Below are positions 24,246 through 31,810 of a DNA stretch of 64,000 nt, in pieces. Positions within the stretch are counted from its first letter, which is position 1. Each line of letters begins with the position of its first letter. Location of the stretch: NCBI GenBank assembly GCA_937146765.1, contig CAKZRP010000050.1, positions 53,643 through 117,642 on the forward strand, read 5' to 3'. Position numbers and translations under genes: made by a program. The notes under the pieces were generated by a model, which saw only the letters and a list, made by a program, of their open reading frames with translations, made no database searches and had not been told where the DNA came from. The DNA is from an uncultured Paracoccaceae bacterium (GTDB lineage Bacteria; Pseudomonadota; Alphaproteobacteria; Rhodobacterales; Rhodobacteraceae).

Positions 24246-25709
24246 ATGGGGTATCATCCTGTCACGCCTTTTGGGCGAACCCTTGATGCTGTCCTGCTGA
24301 GCCATCAGCAGCGGCATCGGGCCCAGACTTGCACGCAAAATTCCGCAGCCGCTCCGGTGCTTTCGGACCGCGCCCGGGCGCATCCCTGCGCCCTGCCCGA
24401 CCGTCAGCCTGCCGCACTCCCTGCCGCACTCCCTGCCGCACTCCCTGCCGCCCTGCCTGCAAGCGCGATCAGCAAATGGGAAATCCTGCGCGAACTGGCC
24501 ACCGCCCGACGTGTCTTTGGCCTGTCCGACCGTGACCTCGCTGTGCTGCAGGCGCTGCTCGGCTTCTGGCCCAAGCCCGACCTCGATCCCACTACGGATC
24601 TGGTGGTGCATCCCTCCAACCGCGCCATCTGCGAGCGGCTCAATGGCATGGCCAATTCCACCATGCGCCGCTACCTCGCCCGGCTGGTGGAGGCCGGTTT
24701 CCTGATCCGTCGCGACAGCCCCAACGGCAAGCGCTACGCCCGCCGCTATGGCGCGGAAAAGGTGGCCTATGGGTTCGACCTCGCGCCGCTGCTGCATCGC
24801 CACGCGGAAATCTGTGCCACCGCCGAGACGATCCGCGCGCAGGAACAGGCGCTGAAACGCCTGCGCGAAACCGTCAGCCTGATGCGCCGCGATCTGGCCG
24901 GTCTGGCTCTCTACGGGATGGATCTGCGCCCGGAGCTGCCGCTCTGGGATCGTCTGGGCGACCTCGCCGCCCTCTGTGCCCGCGCCCTGCGCCGCAAGTT
25001 GGCGTTGACCGACCTTTCGGCGATGGAGGCACAATTGCGTGTGGCCCTCGACGAGGCGCGCGCAGTGCTCGACCCGGATATCGCCCCCACAACGCCCAAG
25101 GCACCGGTGGCCACCCCCCTGCCCGCTCCCGAACCCAAGCCAATTGATCCTGTTGACGCAGCAGATCTGAGCAGCAAAGCCGCCGGATCTGAGCACCACC
25201 ATCAGAATTCACAGAAAGACTCTTTTGAATCTGAAAGAGCGACGGCTGATGTGCAACCAAGTCCGAGCACACCTTCAACCGGGGACAGTGCGGCTGAGGA
25301 ATGCAGCGTAAAAGGAAAGGCTTGCGTATCGGTAAAGCCGGAGCGCGCTCTGGTCAGCCTTCCCTCAGAGGGTTCTGATAAGCTCCCCAATGTGCCGCTC
25401 TCACTGGTGCTGTCGGCCTGTCCCGAAGTGCAATCCTATGCCCAGGGTCCGATCCGCCATTGGCATGATCTGGTGCGTGCCGCGCATCTGTTGCGCCCGA
25501 TGATGGGGATTTCGCCTTCCGCCTGGGACGATGCGATGCGGGCCATGGGACCGGAAGAAGCCTCGGTGGTGCTGGCGGCAATGCTGGAACGGTTCGGCGC
25601 GATTTCCTCGCCGGGGGGCTACCTGCGGCATCTGAGCGCCAAGGCGCAGGCGGGCGGCTTTTCCTGCGGCCCGATGGTGATGGCGCTACTGCGCCGCGAG
25701 CGCGCCTGA
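24246..25709 (+). CDS. repC: Replication initiator RepC
   Basis: The replication initiator of the repABC family, 487 residues, longer than the common 400-440. The start MGYHPVTPFGRTL matches the family N terminus, though no clear Shine-Dalgarno is seen. The DNA-binding core is KWEILRELATARRVFGLSDRDLAVLQALLGFW to MRRYLARLVEAGFLIRRDSPNGKRYARR. Extra length comes from an Ala/Leu/Pro repeat near residues 55-75 encoded by 12-bp DNA repeats, and from a polar linker (about 285-375). The C-terminal domain (LSLVLSACPEVQSYAQG onward) is typical. The linker-coding DNA is AT-richer and holds GATCTGAGCA repeats, as expected for an origin inside repC. Confidence 0.95.
   Translation: MGYHPVTPFGRTLDAVLLSHQQRHRAQTCTQNSAAAPVLSDRARAHPCALPDRQPAALPAALPAALPAALPASAISKWEILRELATARRVFGLSDRDLAVLQALLGFWPKPDLDPTTDLVVHPSNRAICERLNGMANSTMRRYLARLVEAGFLIRRDSPNGKRYARRYGAEKVAYGFDLAPLLHRHAEICATAETIRAQEQALKRLRETVSLMRRDLAGLALYGMDLRPELPLWDRLGDLAALCARALRRKLALTDLSAMEAQLRVALDEARAVLDPDIAPTTPKAPVATPLPAPEPKPIDPVDAADLSSKAAGSEHHHQNSQKDSFESERATADVQPSPSTPSTGDSAAEECSVKGKACVSVKPERALVSLPSEGSDKLPNVPLSLVLSACPEVQSYAQGPIRHWHDLVRAAHLLRPMMGISPSAWDDAMRAMGPEEASVVLAAMLERFGAISSPGGYLRHLSAKAQAGGFSCGPMVMALLRRERA
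24409..24455 (+). repeat. 12-bp tandem repeats within repC
   Basis: CTGCCGCACTCC is repeated three times exactly (24409-24420, 24421-24432, 24433-24444) with a fourth partial copy. It encodes repeated Leu-Pro-Ala-Ala. It may be an in-frame slippage expansion or a binding array. Confidence 0.8.
25164..25195 (+). repeat. GATCTGAGCA direct repeats in repC, origin candidate
   Basis: GATCTGAGCA occurs at 25164-25173 and 25186-25195, 22 bp apart (about two helical turns). They open an AT-richer stretch (about 25150-25390) of repC. The origin of repABC replicons lies inside repC, so this is the likely oriV region. Confidence 0.4.
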
Positions 25710-25794
25710 CCGGTTCTGGTTCGATCGGGTGAAGGCGGGCAGGGGTCAGCTTGCCGGGAGTCCTCAAATCCCGCGCGTTTGGGACGAGAGAGAA

Positions 25795-25854
25795 AAAAGT
25801 TCACAGTTGTGAACTTTTGCGGATCAGGTGAAAAGTTCACAACTGTGAACTTTT
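25795..25854. repeat. Twin 24-bp palindromes after repC, probable parS centromere
   Basis: Two copies of a palindrome with 11-bp arms AAAAGTTCACA and TGTGAACTTTT lie at 25795-25818 and 25831-25854. The two-base centres are GT and AC, so one copy is the exact reverse complement of the other. They lie 36 bp apart just after repC, where parS sits in some rhizobial repABC plasmids. An operator role for the gene at 25880 is the alternative. Confidence 0.65.
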
Positions 25855-25879
25855 GAGAGCAAGAGAAGGACGACAGGCC

Positions 25880-26779
25880 ATGCAGACCACCGACCCCTGG
25901 ACCTGGGAAGAGGCCACCTGGCGCGGCAAGGTCGAAGCGGTGCGCGCTGGTCGCTCGCTGTTGCCCGCCCGCTGGCCCGAGGGCAAGCGCTGCGCCGTCG
26001 CCCTCAGCTTCGACAGCGACCACGAGACCAGCGAATTGCGCGACGGCGGCACTTCGGTCGCGCGGCTGAGCTGGGGCGAATACGGCGCCCGCCGGGGCAT
26101 CCCCCGCATCCGAGCAGCGCTCGCCCGGCACGGGGCCCAGGCCAGTTTCTTCGTCCCAGCCGTGACCGCGCTGCTGCATCCCGAAGAACAACAGGCGCTG
26201 GTCGCCGAAGGGCATGAAATCGGACTGCACGGCTGGATCCACGAACGCAACACCGACCTCTCCGCCGCGATGGAACGCGAGTTGATGCTGCGTTCCTCCG
26301 ACACGCTGGAGCGGATCACCGGCCAGCGCCCGGTCGGGATGCGAACCCCCTCCTGGGACTACTCCGATGCCACCCTCACCATCGCCCGTGAGATGGGGCT
26401 GCTCTACGACAGTTCGCTTTTCGCCGAGGATGATCCCTACGAGATCCTGCAGAACGGCGAGGCCACGGGTATTGTCGAATTGCCGGTGGAATGGATCCGC
26501 GACGATGCGCCCTATCTGATGATGAACCGCTCCGGCCCGCAGCGACCCTATACCGATCCCGAGACCGTGCTGTCGATCTTCCGCCGCGAATTCGACCGCG
26601 CCCACGCCGAGGGCGGGGTGTTCCTGCTGACCATGCACCCCCATGTGATCGGCTACCGCTCGCGGATCTTCATTCTCGAGGAACTGCTGGACCACATCAC
26701 CGCGCAGGGCGATTGCTGGATCGCCACTCATGCGCAGATCGCGCGCTATTGCGCCGAAGAGGCGGGGCTCATGCGTTGA
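25880..26779 (+). CDS. Polysaccharide deacetylase family protein (PuuE/PgdA-like)
   Basis: A NodB-homology hydrolase of 299 residues. Metal-binding residues are visible in VALSFDSDHET (the motif-1 aspartates) and HEIGLHGWIHERN (motif-2 histidines). GMRTPSWDYSDATL is motif 3 and FLLTMHPHVIGYRSR is motif 5. The spacing and the DSDHE form resemble Helicobacter PgdA and allantoinase PuuE rather than classic chitin deacetylases, so an amidohydrolase on a small or peptidoglycan substrate is possible. No signal peptide. The ATG at 25880 follows AGAGAAGGA. It begins 25 bp after the twin palindromes, which might influence it. Confidence 0.85.
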   Translation: MQTTDPWTWEEATWRGKVEAVRAGRSLLPARWPEGKRCAVALSFDSDHETSELRDGGTSVARLSWGEYGARRGIPRIRAALARHGAQASFFVPAVTALLHPEEQQALVAEGHEIGLHGWIHERNTDLSAAMERELMLRSSDTLERITGQRPVGMRTPSWDYSDATLTIAREMGLLYDSSLFAEDDPYEILQNGEATGIVELPVEWIRDDAPYLMMNRSGPQRPYTDPETVLSIFRREFDRAHAEGGVFLLTMHPHVIGYRSRIFILEELLDHITAQGDCWIATHAQIARYCAEEAGLMR

Positions 26780-27787
26780 TCAGTTGACCTCGCGCGGGGC
26801 GATGCCGAACCTCTGGCGGTACTCCGAGGGGGGCATCGCCGTCAGTTTCTGAAAGATCTTCCGAAAGGCCGCCACGTCACTGTAGCCCACTTCCCAGGCG
26901 ATGCGGTCGATGGGCAGGCTTGTCTGCTCGAGGCTCTCGCGGGCGCGGGCGACGCGGACCTGTTGCAGGTAGGTGCTGGGGCGAAAGCCGGTGGCGGCCT
27001 GAAACCGGCGCAGGAAGGTGCGCTCCGTCATCCCGGCCAGCGCGTGCAGGGTGCTGAGATGCAGCGGCTCGGAGGCATGGGCATGGAGGTGATGCTGGGC
27101 CTTGCGGATCGCCTCGTCGCCATGATCGAAACGGGCCACGAAGGCCGCATAGGGCCGCTGGCTGGACCGAGGTGGCTCCACCAGAAAGAACCGCGCGGTG
27201 GCCAGCATGATACCTGCGCCCAGCAACCGTTCCACCAGGGTGAGGCCCAGATCGGTCCAGGCGAGGATGCCGCCGGCGGTGACGATATCGCCATCGTCGA
27301 GCACCATGTTCTCGGCCGCCAGCCGGATGCGCGGAAAGCGCTGCGCCAGCTGGGCGGCAAAGGCCCAATGGGTGGTTGCGGGACGCCCGTCCATCAACCC
27401 GGTTTCCGCCAGCACAAAGGCCCCGGCACAGACCGAACAGAGCGTCGCCCCGGCGGCGTGATGCTGCATCATCCAGTGGGCCGCCACCGGCTGCGGCTGC
27501 ATCGCCTCCGGCAGAACAAGGCTCGGCGGGGCGATCACATGGGTGAGGTCATGGGGCTGGCCGGGATGGCTGTCCCAGATGCAGGTGACCGCGCCCGCCT
27601 CCTGCCGCCAGTGTGACACCCGGATCTCGGGCGCGGGGCCTTCGATTGGGGGCAGGGCAGCGGGAACATAGCCTGCCCCCTGCGAGGCGACGCGGAACAG
27701 GTCGGTGAGCCCGTAGATCGCCGAAAGCTGGCAGTCGGGATAGATCAGAAGGCCAATCTCGGCCACCGGTCGCGCAGAAGGGGTCAT
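26780..27787 (-). CDS. GlxA-type AraC-family transcriptional regulator
   Basis: A regulator of 335 residues with two domains. The N-terminal DJ-1/PfpI-like part (VAEIGLLIYPDCQLSAIYGLTDLF, then ATLCSVCAGAFVLAETGLMDGRPATTHW with the nucleophile-elbow cysteine region) is joined to a C-terminal AraC DNA-binding domain (LHALAGMTERTFLRRFQAATGFRPSTYLQQVRVARA and DRIAWEVGYSDVAAFRKIF). The start at 27787 opens the DJ-1 fold. Longer frames run through the divergent promoter. It directly abuts the deacetylase gene tail to tail and is divergent from the exported hydrolase, its likely target. Confidence 0.92.
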   Translation of the reverse strand: MTPSARPVAEIGLLIYPDCQLSAIYGLTDLFRVASQGAGYVPAALPPIEGPAPEIRVSHWRQEAGAVTCIWDSHPGQPHDLTHVIAPPSLVLPEAMQPQPVAAHWMMQHHAAGATLCSVCAGAFVLAETGLMDGRPATTHWAFAAQLAQRFPRIRLAAENMVLDDGDIVTAGGILAWTDLGLTLVERLLGAGIMLATARFFLVEPPRSSQRPYAAFVARFDHGDEAIRKAQHHLHAHASEPLHLSTLHALAGMTERTFLRRFQAATGFRPSTYLQQVRVARARESLEQTSLPIDRIAWEVGYSDVAAFRKIFQKLTAMPPSEYRQRFGIAPREVN

Positions 27788-27888
27788 TGTCCGAAATGCC
27801 TCGATGATTGTCTGTACCGCCACCTCCCTTTGTGCCCCCGGCAGCATAGCTTGTCCATATCGAAACCGGACACGAAGGAGGATACGCA

Positions 27889-28845
27889 ATGACCAAGACC
27901 CTGACCCGACGCAGCCTGCTGGCCACGGCCACCAGCGCGATCGCCGCAACCAGCCTGATCGGCCTGCCTGGCCTCGCCAAGGCGCAACCCACTCTCAGCG
28001 AAGGAGACTTCATCATGTCGAAGATCAAGACCCAGGACGGCACCCATATTTTCTACAAGGACTGGGGCCCCCGTGACGCGCAACCCATCGTTTTTCACCA
28101 CGGCTGGCCGCTTTCTGCGGACGACTGGGACAACCAGATGCTGTTCTTCCTCGCCCAGGGTTATCGGGTGATCGCCCATGACCGCCGCGGCCATGGCCGT
28201 TCGGACCAGGTGTCGGAAGGTCATGACATGGATCATTACGCCGCCGATGTGGCGGCGCTGGTTGCCGCGCTGGATCTGCGCAATGCCATCCATATCGGTC
28301 ATTCCACCGGCGGCGGCGAAGTGGCCCATTACGTGGCCCGGGCCGAGGCGGGACGGGTTGCCAAGGCGGTGCTGATCGGCGCGGTGCCGCCGGTGATGGT
28401 GCGCTCTGCCGCCAATCCCGACGGCATCCCGGTGGAGGTTTTCGACGGCTTCCGCGCGGCGCTGGCGACCAACCGGGCGCAATTCTATCTCGATGTGGCC
28501 AGCGGCCCCTTCTACGGGTTCAACCGCGAGGGCGCGGAGGTCAGCGAAGGGCTGATCCGCAACTGGTGGCGGCAGGGGATGCAGGGCGGTGCCAAGGCGC
28601 ATTACGACGGCATCAAGGCTTTCTCGGAGACCGATTTCACCGAGGATCTGAAGGCGATCACCCAGCCGGTGCTGCTGCTGCATGGCGAGGACGACCAGGT
28701 GGTTCCGATTTCCAACTCGGCCCATAAGGCGATCAAGCTGCTGCAGAACGGCACGCTGATCACCTATCCGGGCCTGTCGCACGGGCTGTTTGCCACCCAT
28801 CCCGAGGTGGTGAACGCCGACCTTCTGGCCTTTGTCAAAGGCTGA
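27889..28845 (+). CDS. Tat-exported alpha/beta hydrolase (non-haem chloroperoxidase type)
   Basis: A hydrolase of 318 residues. A Tat signal (MTKTLTRRSLLATATSAIAA, cleavage near AKA-Q) precedes a chloroperoxidase-like domain that starts IKTQDGTHIFYKDWG. The triad is Ser139 in GHSTGGG, Asp in LLHGEDDQVVP and His in GLSHGLF; HHGWPLSADDW forms the oxyanion side. Family members hydrolyse esters and can catalyse perhydrolysis. An internal ATG (codon 43, 28015) has its own AAGGAG and would give the usual cytoplasmic 276-residue enzyme. Divergent from the GlxA-type regulator; a terminator follows. Confidence 0.9.
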   Translation: MTKTLTRRSLLATATSAIAATSLIGLPGLAKAQPTLSEGDFIMSKIKTQDGTHIFYKDWGPRDAQPIVFHHGWPLSADDWDNQMLFFLAQGYRVIAHDRRGHGRSDQVSEGHDMDHYAADVAALVAALDLRNAIHIGHSTGGGEVAHYVARAEAGRVAKAVLIGAVPPVMVRSAANPDGIPVEVFDGFRAALATNRAQFYLDVASGPFYGFNREGAEVSEGLIRNWWRQGMQGGAKAHYDGIKAFSETDFTEDLKAITQPVLLLHGEDDQVVPISNSAHKAIKLLQNGTLITYPGLSHGLFATHPEVVNADLLAFVKG

Positions 28846-28879
28846 GGCACGCCGCATCCCGGCACCGGAAATGACATAT

Positions 28880-28911
28880 GGCCCGCCCCCCATCGGGGGC
28901 GGGCCTGTTTT
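28880..28911. terminator. Rho-independent terminator after the hydrolase gene
   Basis: GGCCCGCCCCC (28880-28890), loop CATC, GGGGGCGGGCC (28895-28905), followed by TGTTTTG. A perfect 11-bp stem with a T-rich tail on the + strand. Confidence 0.8.
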
Positions 28912-28915
28912 GTCC

Positions 28916-28946
28916 GGGGCAGGGTAGGGCAGGGCAGGGGAGGGGG
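28916..28946 (+). other. G-quadruplex-type G-run cluster
   Basis: Six runs of three to five guanines are separated by one or two bases (GGGGCAGGGTAGGGCAGGG, then GGGG and GGGGG). The tract lies between a terminator and the converging TRAP operon end. It meets the sequence rule for an intramolecular G-quadruplex on the + strand. Confidence 0.6.
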
Positions 28947-28974
28947 AAGCGATCAGGCCTCCCCCGCTTGGCCG

Positions 28975-30261
28975 CTAGCGGCCGAAACCCGCTGCCGAGG
29001 GCAGCCAGGTGGCCAGTTCCGGCACCAGCATCAAAAAACCCATGCCGGCGATCATGATGGCGACGAAGGGCGCCGCCCCACGCACGATGCTGGCCAGAGG
29101 TGCGTCGGTTATCCCCTTGATGACAAAGAGATTCATCCCAACAGGCGGGGTGATCATCGCCAGTTCGAGGTTGATCATCAGCAAGACCCCGTACCAGATC
29201 GGATCAATCCCGAGGCTCATCATCGTGGGCAGCAGGATCGGCGTGGTGATGAGGATGATGGCGATCGATTCCAGGAACATGCCGAGGATGAAGATCAGCC
29301 CCATGACCACCAGCACGAAGCCGAGCTGACCCAGCCCGAGATGGGCCACCGCCTCGGTCACGCCGACCGGCAGGCGCACCAGGGTGATGGCATGGCCGAA
29401 CATGGCCGCCCCGGCGATGATCATGAAGACCATCATCGAGGTGCGCATGGTGGCCTGTGCCGCCGCCCAGAGGTCGCGCAGACCAAAGCCGCGATAAACC
29501 AGCATCGCCACCAGCACCGCATAGAGCGAGCCGGCCGCTGCCGCCTCGGAGGCGGTGAAGACGCCGAGGTAGATGCCGCCCATGACCACCGGTGGCGCCA
29601 GCAGCGCCCAGACCGAGCGGCGGAAGGCGGCGCGGGCGGCCTGCCAGCCGGCCCAGTCGGGGGCGTCGATGTCGCTCTGGCCGCGGGCGCGGATCATGCA
29701 ATAGGCCGAGAACATCAGCGCCAGCAGCAGCCCCGGCACGATGCCCGCGAGGAAGAGCGCGCCGATGGAGGCCTCGGAGACGATGGCATAAAGGATCATC
29801 GGCCCCGAGGGCGGGATCAGGATGCCAAGGGTGCCGCCCGCCGCAACCACGCCAAGCGCGTCCCGCTCGCGGTAGCCGAAGCGCTGCATCTGCGGGATGG
29901 CGCTGGAGCCGATGGAGAGGGCGGTGGCCACGGAGGAGCCGGAGATGGCGGCAAAGATGGTGCAGGCCAGCACCGTCGCCACTCCGAGACCGCCGCGGAC
30001 ATGGCCGATCACCGTATGGGCAAAGGTATAGAGATCGTCGATCACCTTGGCCCGGATCATCACCTGGGCCATGAAGACAAACAGCGGAATGGTGCTGAGG
30101 ATCGGCTTGTTGAGATGGGTGAAGACCGCATCACCCAGCCCGTCGAGGTCGCCTTCGACCAGCATCAGGATAGCGCTGGCGGTGAGGCCGAGGGCGGCAA
30201 AGATCGGGATGCCGGTCAACAGGAGCAGGATCAGCCCTGCAAAAACAAGGATCAGGGTCAT
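28975..30261 (-). CDS. dctM: TRAP transporter large permease DctM
   Basis: An integral membrane subunit of 428 residues with about 12 helices. It opens LILVFAGLILLLLTGIPIFAALGL and shows the family blocks FAAISGSSVATALSIGSSAIPQM, GGTLGILIPPSGPMILY and LITPPVGMNLFVIKG (here AMITPPVGMN). It forms the Na+-driven channel with DctQ. Its ATG overlaps the DctQ stop by four bases. It ends the operon CoA transferase, HMG-CoA lyase, DctP, DctQ, DctM, so the imported acid is likely the substrate of those enzymes. Confidence 0.95.
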   Translation of the reverse strand: MTLILVFAGLILLLLTGIPIFAALGLTASAILMLVEGDLDGLGDAVFTHLNKPILSTIPLFVFMAQVMIRAKVIDDLYTFAHTVIGHVRGGLGVATVLACTIFAAISGSSVATALSIGSSAIPQMQRFGYRERDALGVVAAGGTLGILIPPSGPMILYAIVSEASIGALFLAGIVPGLLLALMFSAYCMIRARGQSDIDAPDWAGWQAARAAFRRSVWALLAPPVVMGGIYLGVFTASEAAAAGSLYAVLVAMLVYRGFGLRDLWAAAQATMRTSMMVFMIIAGAAMFGHAITLVRLPVGVTEAVAHLGLGQLGFVLVVMGLIFILGMFLESIAIILITTPILLPTMMSLGIDPIWYGVLLMINLELAMITPPVGMNLFVIKGITDAPLASIVRGAAPFVAIMIAGMGFLMLVPELATWLPSAAGFGR

Positions 30262-30785
30262 CGGGCCTCTCCCCTCAGGCTCTGCCAGAGGCCAAGCGCG
30301 GCGGAGAGGGCCAGAAGCCCCATGCCGAAGACCACCGGCACCTGCGGGATCCAGGTCTCGATCTCGATATAGCCCACCGAATAGGAGCCGAAGCCGCGGG
30401 CAAAGGTGATGCTGTCCCAGATCGAATGGCCGACGACGAGGGCAAAGCCCAGCACCGCCAGATGCGAGAAGGCCCGCTGCAGCGGGGCAAAGCGGGCGGG
30501 CACCCGGTCCACCACCAGGTCGATGGCGATATGATCGCCACGCCGCAGGGCCTCGGCGGCGCCCAGCATGACCAGTGTCACCAAAAGATAGCCGATCATC
30601 TCGTCGCTCCATTGCAACGGGCGGTCAAAGACATAGCGGCGGGTCACCGCCACCACGATCTCCACGAAGATCACCAGGATCAGGGCGGTGCTGAGGGCGC
30701 CACAGAAGCGGATCAGCCCGGTCACCAGCCGGTCGGGGAAGAAGGACGCGGCCGGGGCCGCCTCCTTCTCTTTGAGGTCAGACAT
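30258..30785 (-). CDS. dctQ: TRAP transporter small permease DctQ
   Basis: A membrane protein of 175 residues with four helices; VFDRPLQWSDEMIGYLLVTLVMLGAAEALRRGDHI read in parts is the DctQ core (W-S-D-E and the following G-A-A-x-x-x-R-G-x-H block). It pairs with DctM to form the transporter's membrane part. It begins 12 bp after the DctP gene and overlaps DctM, consistent with tight stoichiometric expression. Confidence 0.93.
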   Translation of the reverse strand: MSDLKEKEAAPAASFFPDRLVTGLIRFCGALSTALILVIFVEIVVAVTRRYVFDRPLQWSDEMIGYLLVTLVMLGAAEALRRGDHIAIDLVVDRVPARFAPLQRAFSHLAVLGFALVVGHSIWDSITFARGFGSYSVGYIEIETWIPQVPVVFGMGLLALSAALGLWQSLRGEAR

Positions 30786-30797
30786 CGGCGCTGCGGC

Positions 30798-31784
30798 TCA
30801 CATCTTGCCGAGCAGGTCGAGCAGGGTCTGGCTGTCGGCATCGCCCTCGCCAAAGCTCTTGTCAAAGGCCGGGCGCATCACCGCCTGCAGGGCGGCGTTT
30901 TCCTCGGGCGTGGCGACATGCACCTTCACGCCCTTGGCGAGCAGCTCCTCGGGGCCCTCGGCCCCGGCCGCGGTGGAGGCTTCGATCGCCCATTCCGAGG
31001 CCTTGAGGCCGGCAACACGCAGCGCTTCCTTGGATTTGTCGGAGAGCCCGTCGTAGAAGCCGGGGTTCAGATAGCCATGCAGATAGGCCGAGAGCACCGG
31101 CACCACGGTAAAGGCATCCTGCACTTCGTAATATTTGCGCGACACCGCTGCCGCCACATCGGTGATGGCGCCGTCGATGACGCCGGTGGCCAGGGCCTGA
31201 TAGACCTCGGAGCCGGGCATCGCGGTGGGCGTTGCGCCAAGTGCCGCAAGAGAGGCATCAAAGGGCGGGGTCAGGCCGCGCATCTTCAGCCCCTCGAAAT
31301 CCGCCGGGCTGACCAGCGGCTCGCCGTTGGTGGTGAAAACGGAAGTATTGGTCTGGAACATCCACACCACGTTCTTCACCCCCTTTTGCAGCAGCTTCTC
31401 CTCCAGAAAAGCGGCGGCTTCGGAGGTGGGCCATTGCTTCCAGATCTCGATGTCCCCAAAGGCAAAGGGCGCCACGGTGACATTCATGATCGGCAGGGTC
31501 TTGCCCCATTGGAAGTTCAGCGAGAAGGCGCATTCGATATCGCCCTTGGCGGTGGCGACGATATTGTCGCGCGCCCCCACCAGACTGTCGGCGCCAAAGA
31601 CCTGCACGTCGATCTCGCCCTCGGAGAGGGTCTCTACTTCCTCGGCCCAGCGGTCCACCACCTTGGCGATATGATGCGCGGGGGGCAGCTGGTGGCTGCA
31701 GCGCATTTCGGTGGCGGCGAGGCCAGCGGTGGCCGAAATCGTTAGCGCCGAGACGCCAAAGGCTGCGGTGATCAGGGTTTTCAT
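30798..31784 (-). CDS. dctP: TRAP transporter solute-binding protein DctP
   Basis: A periplasmic receptor of 328 residues. The signal peptide MKTLITAAFGVSALTISATAG is cleaved near LAA. The mature protein starts TEMRCSHQLPPAHHIAKVVDRWAEEV, and the conserved ligand-carboxylate arginine region is GLKMRGLTPPF. The start at 31784 follows GGGAGGAGAAAG. The ligand is not readable; the enzymes of the operon point to a branched hydroxy-dicarboxylate such as 3-hydroxy-3-methylglutarate. Confidence 0.93.
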   Translation of the reverse strand: MKTLITAAFGVSALTISATAGLAATEMRCSHQLPPAHHIAKVVDRWAEEVETLSEGEIDVQVFGADSLVGARDNIVATAKGDIECAFSLNFQWGKTLPIMNVTVAPFAFGDIEIWKQWPTSEAAAFLEEKLLQKGVKNVVWMFQTNTSVFTTNGEPLVSPADFEGLKMRGLTPPFDASLAALGATPTAMPGSEVYQALATGVIDGAITDVAAAVSRKYYEVQDAFTVVPVLSAYLHGYLNPGFYDGLSDKSKEALRVAGLKASEWAIEASTAAGAEGPEELLAKGVKVHVATPEENAALQAVMRPAFDKSFGEGDADSQTLLDLLGKM

Positions 31785-31810
31785 GGTTCTTTCTCCTCCC
31801 ATAAATCAGG

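Noticed and set aside
24409..24455. CRISPR-like array from the 12-bp repeats
   Set aside because: The units are contiguous with no spacers and lie inside repC coding sequence. No CRISPR array or cas gene was seen in the window.
25795..25854. Twin palindromes as the terminator of repC
   Set aside because: Each could form a hairpin with T-rich ends, but the duplication as exact reverse complements and the position fit a protein-binding centromere better. A terminator effect is not excluded.
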